From: Halobacillus kuroshimensis DSM 18393
GTDB taxonomy: Bacteria; Bacillota; Bacilli; Bacillales; Halobacillaceae
Assembly (NCBI RefSeq): GCF_000425705.1
Contig: NZ_AUDY01000009.1
Coordinates: 372,001 to 436,000, forward strand
Direction of reading: 5' to 3'
DNA: 64,000 nucleotides
Made by a program: the position numbers and the translations under genes. Below are positions 59,841 to 64,000 of the stretch, piece after piece; position 1 is the stretch's first letter, and the number at the start of each line of letters is the position of its first letter. Under the pieces are notes generated by a model. The model searched no databases and had not been told where the DNA came from. It was given only the letters and a program-made list of their open reading frames with translations.

Positions 59841-62597
59841 TTAAGATGCTTTTGAGGAAGGAACCTGGACGACCTTGACGACATTCTCCTGCTGTGGATC
59901 GAAGTGGAAGATGTATTCTCCGCTCGATTCCGGAGTGAACGTCAGATTTTCTCCTTCCTGCCATTCGCCGTCACGGACGAATTTATACTCGACAGTTTCT
60001 CCTGCTTTCAAAGCGACAGGGGCACTGCTCCAGACGCCTGCTTTTTCATTGTACGTCAGGGCGTGCTTATCTGTTTCCCAGTCGAGGGGAGCAGATCCGC
60101 GGAGGACCACTTTGTTGTACTTTTTCTCTTCGGAAGGCTCTTCGTATGTGAGTGTGCCTTTGACATCGTACACCTGGGCGGAATGGGCGTCTGCTTTGAC
60201 GTACAAGTCATCCCGGCGGCTCAGCGTCCGGCTCTCATCAATCACCGATTGCAGCATGACTTTATTCCGCGTCTTTTGGTTGTACAGCTCTTTGATGTTC
60301 AATGTGCGGCTCTTTTCTCCTTTATTGATGACGGTAAGCACATGATCCTGAGGCATTCTCCGTTCAAATACGAGGACGTCATCATCCGAATAAATCACTT
60401 TCATATCGCCGTAGGCAAGGGCCGGTTGATCTTTTCTCGCCTGAATCAATTCTTCATAGTGGGCTTTTATATCAAGGTTCTGTTTACTTTCATCCCACGG
60501 CATCATTTCCCGGTAGTAGCGGTCTTTCCATTCTTCCACTTTCGTATGATCACCGCTTTGGGACAAACCGACTTCATCTCCGTAATAGATGATCGGAGCC
60601 CCCGGCAGAGCGAACTGCAGGGTTGCTGCGTTTTTCATCGTGGTTTCATTTTCATCTGCTTCATAGATGAAGCGCGGCATATCATGGCTGTCCAGGAATG
60701 TGGCAGGTACGAATTCCTCATCATAGGTTTCATGGATTGTCATCAAGGAATCAGCTAAGCTGTTCATTGATTCATCGTTAATGTACGTATTGAAAATCGC
60801 GGACTGGGTTTCAAAATCAATCGCTCCATCCAGCTTCCCTGTATAGGAATCAATGGTTTCCAGGCTGTCCCATACTTCTCCGAAAATGAAGGCCTCGGAA
60901 TCTATGGATTTCACCTGGTGGCGGAAATCGACCCAGAAACTGTGACTCGGTCCTTTCGCATAATCGAGACGGAAGCCGTCAACACCGATGTCCTCCATCC
61001 AGAATGGAACCACTTCCTCAAGCATATAGGTCCTCGTTTCCGGATGGTCGTTGTTCAGTTCCGGAAGCTCCTGGACATCATAGAACGTTTCATATTCATC
61101 CGGCCATTTCAAAAAGGTGTACCATTCGTAATACGTACTGGCTTCTCCTTTTTCAACAGCGTCCTGGAAAAATGGATGCTGGTTGGACGTGTGGTTCGGA
61201 ACAAGATCATAGACGACTTTCATATCGCGGTCATGAGCTTCATCGACAAGTTCCTTCATCAGCTGGTTGCTGCCGAAGCGGGGGTCGATGTTCATGAAAT
61301 CTGTCGGATGATAGCCGTGGGAATACGGGCCTTCGTAAATCGGTGAAATCCACAGTGTATTCACACCAAGCTCATCGAGGTAATCGATTTTTTCCAACAC
61401 GCCCTGAAGGTCGCCGCCCATCCATCCTTTCAACTGCTCATCTGTCGGAAGGTCCGGATTGACGGAGGTGTTGTTCTCCTCACTGCCATCACGGAAACGG
61501 TCTACGAAAATCTGATAGATCACAGATTCTTTCGCCCAGTCCGGAGATTGATAGTCTTCGACGTAATAGGCAAACTCGGTGGCTTCCTCAGGGGCCAGGA
61601 CGTTGTTGTCGGCAAACTGGGAGCCCTGCGATCCAGTGTTCCAAACGTCGAGTTTGTATTTCACACGCGTTTCATTCTTTTGAGCAGGAATCGTGCCCTT
61701 TAAGGTTGAAGTTTTTAAGCCATCGGTGGATCCACTCGTCTCGACGACACGCAGAGCAGCGGTCATCCCATTCTCTGCCTCTCCGCGCTTACCGGAAGGG
61801 GAGGATCCATCCGTCGTATAATACACTGCTCCTGTATCAATGGGACCAAAGTGCTCGACCTCTACCGTTACGTCCACCTCATCTTTTTTAGTGGGGGTGT
61901 AAGGCTCATGGTTGAAATCATGGGTGACAGACTGGGCTACGGGAATCGTCTTCCATTGGTCCACCGTATCGTTTTGGACGCTTGAATCCTTTGTCAGAGT
62001 GACCGTGCGGCGCTCGCTGCGGACTTCCTCATAGGCTTTCCCCGCAAGGCTGTATATATAGGAAACGTTCTGTCCGTCCTCACCGACAAGTGTAAACGTA
62101 TACGTATCTTCACCCGTCTTTGTCATCGGGGCAGCCGTGTAATGAAAATGGTTCGTGCTTGAGGCAACGGTCGGTTTCACCCATTCAGGTGTATGCTCCG
62201 GAACAGTCAGTTCGAGTGTGGCGGATGCTTCATGCGTTCCCGCAGGACGGATATCCACCGTCCGCTCCTCTTCCGGGTGAAAAGCGAAAATATACGCTGC
62301 ATCCTGAGGAGCGGTGACGGTCAGGTTGGAACCAGTCATCCATGTTCCGTCGTAGACAAACTTGTATTCTGTTGTTTCACCGCCTTTCAGGGTCACCGGT
62401 TCACTGAGCCATACCCCTTCTTCTTCGTCATACTGCAGTGGATGACGATCAGAACTCCAATCAAGCGCCTCCGCACTGCCGCGCAGAACAACAGTGTCGT
62501 ACGTTTTGGCATCGGCTTGAACGTTTTGTGCAACCGGTTGCACAAAAAGTGAAAATAAAAGGACAAGCCCAATCATCCAAATCCATGATATCTTCAT
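59841..62597 (-). CDS. Secreted GH13 alpha-amylase/neopullulanase-type enzyme with duplicated terminal modules
   Basis: A 918-residue secreted enzyme: signal peptide to about residue 29, a carbohydrate-binding-like module (33-118), two further beta domains, a GH13 catalytic barrel from about 355, and a C-terminal module that repeats the first one (both contain KVVLRGSA- or TVVLRGSA-type strands, KGGETTEYKF/KAGETVEYKF). Catalytic residues are D545 (GFRLDYA), E574 (FGEVWD) and D639 (FLDSHD); region I is DLVPNH at 464-469. It should degrade starch or pullulan outside the cell. A promoter and a perfect cre box lie upstream. Confidence 0.93.
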   Translation of the reverse strand: MKISWIWMIGLVLLFSLFVQPVAQNVQADAKTYDTVVLRGSAEALDWSSDRHPLQYDEEEGVWLSEPVTLKGGETTEYKFVYDGTWMTGSNLTVTAPQDAAYIFAFHPEEERTVDIRPAGTHEASATLELTVPEHTPEWVKPTVASSTNHFHYTAAPMTKTGEDTYTFTLVGEDGQNVSYIYSLAGKAYEEVRSERRTVTLTKDSSVQNDTVDQWKTIPVAQSVTHDFNHEPYTPTKKDEVDVTVEVEHFGPIDTGAVYYTTDGSSPSGKRGEAENGMTAALRVVETSGSTDGLKTSTLKGTIPAQKNETRVKYKLDVWNTGSQGSQFADNNVLAPEEATEFAYYVEDYQSPDWAKESVIYQIFVDRFRDGSEENNTSVNPDLPTDEQLKGWMGGDLQGVLEKIDYLDELGVNTLWISPIYEGPYSHGYHPTDFMNIDPRFGSNQLMKELVDEAHDRDMKVVYDLVPNHTSNQHPFFQDAVEKGEASTYYEWYTFLKWPDEYETFYDVQELPELNNDHPETRTYMLEEVVPFWMEDIGVDGFRLDYAKGPSHSFWVDFRHQVKSIDSEAFIFGEVWDSLETIDSYTGKLDGAIDFETQSAIFNTYINDESMNSLADSLMTIHETYDEEFVPATFLDSHDMPRFIYEADENETTMKNAATLQFALPGAPIIYYGDEVGLSQSGDHTKVEEWKDRYYREMMPWDESKQNLDIKAHYEELIQARKDQPALAYGDMKVIYSDDDVLVFERRMPQDHVLTVINKGEKSRTLNIKELYNQKTRNKVMLQSVIDESRTLSRRDDLYVKADAHSAQVYDVKGTLTYEEPSEEKKYNKVVLRGSAPLDWETDKHALTYNEKAGVWSSAPVALKAGETVEYKFVRDGEWQEGENLTFTPESSGEYIFHFDPQQENVVKVVQVPSSKAS

Positions 62598-62627
62598 TCG
62601 TTTTCATTCCTTCCTTTTTCCATTTTT

Positions 62628-62643
62628 ATGAAATCGCTTTCAT
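62628..62643. promoter_or_regulatory. cre box (CcpA site) of the amylase gene
   Basis: On the minus strand ATGAAAGCGATTTCAT matches all 16 cre positions. It begins at the -10 element and extends downstream, a classic position for CcpA repression of amylase. Confidence 0.85.
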
Positions 62644-62670
62644 TGTATCGGATAGACATACGCCTGTCCA
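62642..62670 (-). promoter_or_regulatory. Promoter of the amylase gene
   Basis: On the minus strand TGGACA (62665-62670) and TACAAT (62642-62647) with a 17-bp spacer; the -10 overlaps the cre box by two bases. Confidence 0.72.
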
Positions 62671-62721
62671 TAGGACTATCCTAGTGATTGTTTCAGGCGC
62701 ATGGATGCAGCATATGAAAGG

Positions 62722-63315
62722 TCAGTCAAAGAGCAGACGGATGGAGTAAAAGATCATTTTCGTATATTCGCTGAAGGTTGTCTTTTTTTCCATTTCCGTC
62801 AAACCGTCGGCGGGATTGAACGAGGAGGAGGTAAAGGCATAGCTTAACGTATAGTCTTTTCCGAAAATATCATCGAACGTCATTTTCGTCCTCCTCGAGT
62901 GGAATTCACTCGTAACGACGATGGCTGAGGAAAGGTCCTGCTCCTCCATAATGTCCTTGGCGTACAGTGCATTGTCATATGTACTCGTGGCTTTGGTGTC
63001 TTCTAAAATATCGGCTTCGGATATGCCCAGGGAAACCGCCCGGTCCGGCGTCGTCCCATTTTCTTCGGCATTCGTTAAAATGACTGTATCTGACGCTCCC
63101 TTAGCGTACAATTCAGCTCCGCGTTCCAGTCGTTCTGCACTACCGCTTAAGACGATGATGGCATCCGCCTCCGAATCCTCCTCCACGGTATCGTCCAGGA
63201 TGAGAAAATCCGTTCCCAGTTGATAGAGTGTGAAAAGGAAAGCTGTCGCAGCGATGAGAAACACCCCGAAAAAGATCAGGATGGTCCGCTTTATTTTATA
63301 AACGGCTACAGACAA
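62722..63315 (-). CDS. YdcF/SanA-like DUF218 membrane protein
   Basis: A 197-residue protein with one N-terminal membrane helix (ILIFFGVFLIAATAFLFTLY) and a DUF218 domain: DAIIVLSGSAERLERGAELY, TSTYDNA and VVTSEFHSRR. DUF218 proteins (YdcF, SanA, ElyC) are linked to envelope functions and may bind nucleotides; the exact activity is unknown. It lies upstream of the amylase gene on the same strand, with the amylase promoter in between, so it is probably separate. Confidence 0.85.
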   Translation of the reverse strand: MSVAVYKIKRTILIFFGVFLIAATAFLFTLYQLGTDFLILDDTVEEDSEADAIIVLSGSAERLERGAELYAKGASDTVILTNAEENGTTPDRAVSLGISEADILEDTKATSTYDNALYAKDIMEEQDLSSAIVVTSEFHSRRTKMTFDDIFGKDYTLSYAFTSSSFNPADGLTEMEKKTTFSEYTKMIFYSIRLLFD

Positions 63316-63510
63316 AAAAGATCATCCTCTCCATTTTTTTCTATTTCTACTATATACCGCCTGAGTGATTTGTGAAACCATAAGTATTTTACTTGTATAC
63401 TTTTGTCGAATTTAGTAACATATATTGTAAAAGTTTTGTTTGAATTGTTTGTTTATTTCATGTAAACTTTTTTGAAACCAATAATGTTGATTCAGAAAGG
63501 ATAGAGAGAT

Positions 63511-63720
63511 ATGATACAACCTGATGATCGTATTGCAACACCTGGTCAAATTGTTACCTTTGAACGAAATGATATCACATTTAAAGGAAGAGTTATTCCA
63601 AGTCAATGCCAGCAGTCTGTCATTGTTGATTTAACCATTATGGACAATCTGAATGACATCGATTTCGAATATGACAGGACGGTTGTGGCTCATACAAACT
63701 ATCGCATTATCGAAGAATAA
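63511..63720 (+). CDS. DUF2187 (YkvS-like) small protein
   Basis: A 69-residue protein matching DUF2187: a KOW-like beta-barrel beginning ATPGQIVTFERNDITFKGRV and ending RTVVAHTNYRII. Common in Bacillaceae, function unknown. GAAAGGATAGAG precedes the ATG, and a strong terminator follows. The 195-bp AT-rich gap upstream holds its promoter region but no clear consensus. Confidence 0.85.
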   Translation: MIQPDDRIATPGQIVTFERNDITFKGRVIPSQCQQSVIVDLTIMDNLNDIDFEYDRTVVAHTNYRIIEE

Positions 63721-63731
63721 CATGAACAGGC

Positions 63732-63761
63732 CTTCTCCACTTCGGTGGGGGAGTTTTTTTT
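63732..63761 (+). terminator. Terminator of the DUF2187 gene
   Basis: CTTCTCCAC-ttcg-GTGGGGGAG followed by eight T residues, with a UUCG tetraloop. Confidence 0.92.
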
Positions 63762-63787
63762 ATTGAGAATACCCGCCCGTTCAGTCG

Positions 63788-63967
63788 ATGAAAAAAGGTT
63801 GGGTTCAGCTGGAAAATGGTACAAAAGAATCCTTCCAGAAGGTCTATGACTCTCGGAAGGCTGAAGAGCAGGGAAAAGACCTCCAGTCCCGTGTGAATAA
63901 GGATTTAGGACAGAAGGAGAGCGGATGGCAGAACGATATTCAAGGACTGATGAAAGAGGCTTTCTAA
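63788..63967 (+). CDS. Short hypothetical ORF (59 residues)
   Basis: An ATG-initiated frame of 59 residues, hydrophilic and Lys/Gln/Glu-rich (KGWVQLENGTKESFQKVYD at the start, QGLMKEAF at the end). There is no Shine-Dalgarno sequence and the previous gene's terminator is only 26 bp upstream, so it may be a gene remnant or non-coding. The amino-acid composition is protein-like, so it is listed with low confidence. Confidence 0.3.
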   Translation: MKKGWVQLENGTKESFQKVYDSRKAEEQGKDLQSRVNKDLGQKESGWQNDIQGLMKEAF

Positions 63968-64000
63968 CCAACTAGGAATATCTGCCGTTTCCAATTTATT

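Overview
The window looks like the chromosome of a moderately halophilic or marine low-GC Gram-positive, Bacillaceae-type (Halobacillus/Alkalicoccus-like). The evidence is Bacillus-style ribosome binding sites, several perfect catabolite-responsive (cre) boxes, a gas-vesicle cluster in the Bacillus megaterium gene order, an AdeR/alanine dehydrogenase pair, DctB/DctS/DctR-like proteins and secreted M4 and S8 proteases. No rRNA, tRNA, phage, IS element or CRISPR array was seen. The genus is an inference.

1-9537: a sulfoquinovose (plant sulfolipid sugar) catabolic operon. It holds a sodium-solute symporter (cut by the window edge), a YihQ-type sulfoquinovosidase with every diagnostic residue, a fucose-isomerase-like sugar isomerase, a PfkA-like kinase, a GntR/UTRA regulator, a class II aldolase, an aldehyde dehydrogenase suited to sulfolactaldehyde, and an AEC permease that may export sulfolactate. 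9597-9788 is a likely independent small RNA with C-rich unpaired segments. 9842-22246: glutarate hydroxylase (GlaH) and L-2-hydroxyglutarate oxidase (LhgO), then an orphan TRAP-type binding protein (DctB-like) divergent from a DctS/DctR two-component system, a complete TAXI-TRAP transporter, an aldehyde dehydrogenase and an acetamidase-family enzyme. 22353-22618 is a block of hairpins and an intergenic repeat.

22624-28328: thermolysin-like protease, alanine dehydrogenase with its activator AdeR, and a YkvI-type membrane protein. 28385-37238: a MurNAc (peptidoglycan sugar) salvage operon with MurK kinase, MurQ etherase, a sugar ABC transporter and a MurR/RpiR regulator, ending with FAD and Fe-S subunits of a 2-hydroxyacid dehydrogenase that probably oxidises the D-lactate released by MurQ.

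37271-38509: the least explained locus. A NERD-domain (nuclease-related) gene is bracketed by two arrays, each of six direct repeats with an exact 20-bp period. 38554-39722: a cation/Ca2+ exchanger under a yybP-ykoY (Mn2+) riboswitch whose closing helix overlaps a terminator. 39771-40979: subtilase. 41314-47019: gas-vesicle genes gvpQ-B-R-N-F-G-L-S-K-J-T-U. 47152-51861: an acyltransferase, then CstA with a cre-controlled promoter, followed by two small Cys-rich proteins and an ArsA-type ATPase, which look like one functional module. 52068-54892: an ATP-grasp protein translationally coupled to a chemoreceptor.

54963-63967: a possible structured RNA region, a LacI-family regulator, a SEC-C protein, catalase, a small membrane-anchored protein, a large secreted GH13 amylase with duplicated terminal modules and a perfect cre box, a DUF218 protein, a DUF2187 protein and a doubtful short ORF. 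Overall the window encodes an opportunistic scavenger of sulfolipid sugar, cell-wall sugar, dicarboxylates, proteins, peptides and starch, largely under CcpA and local regulators.
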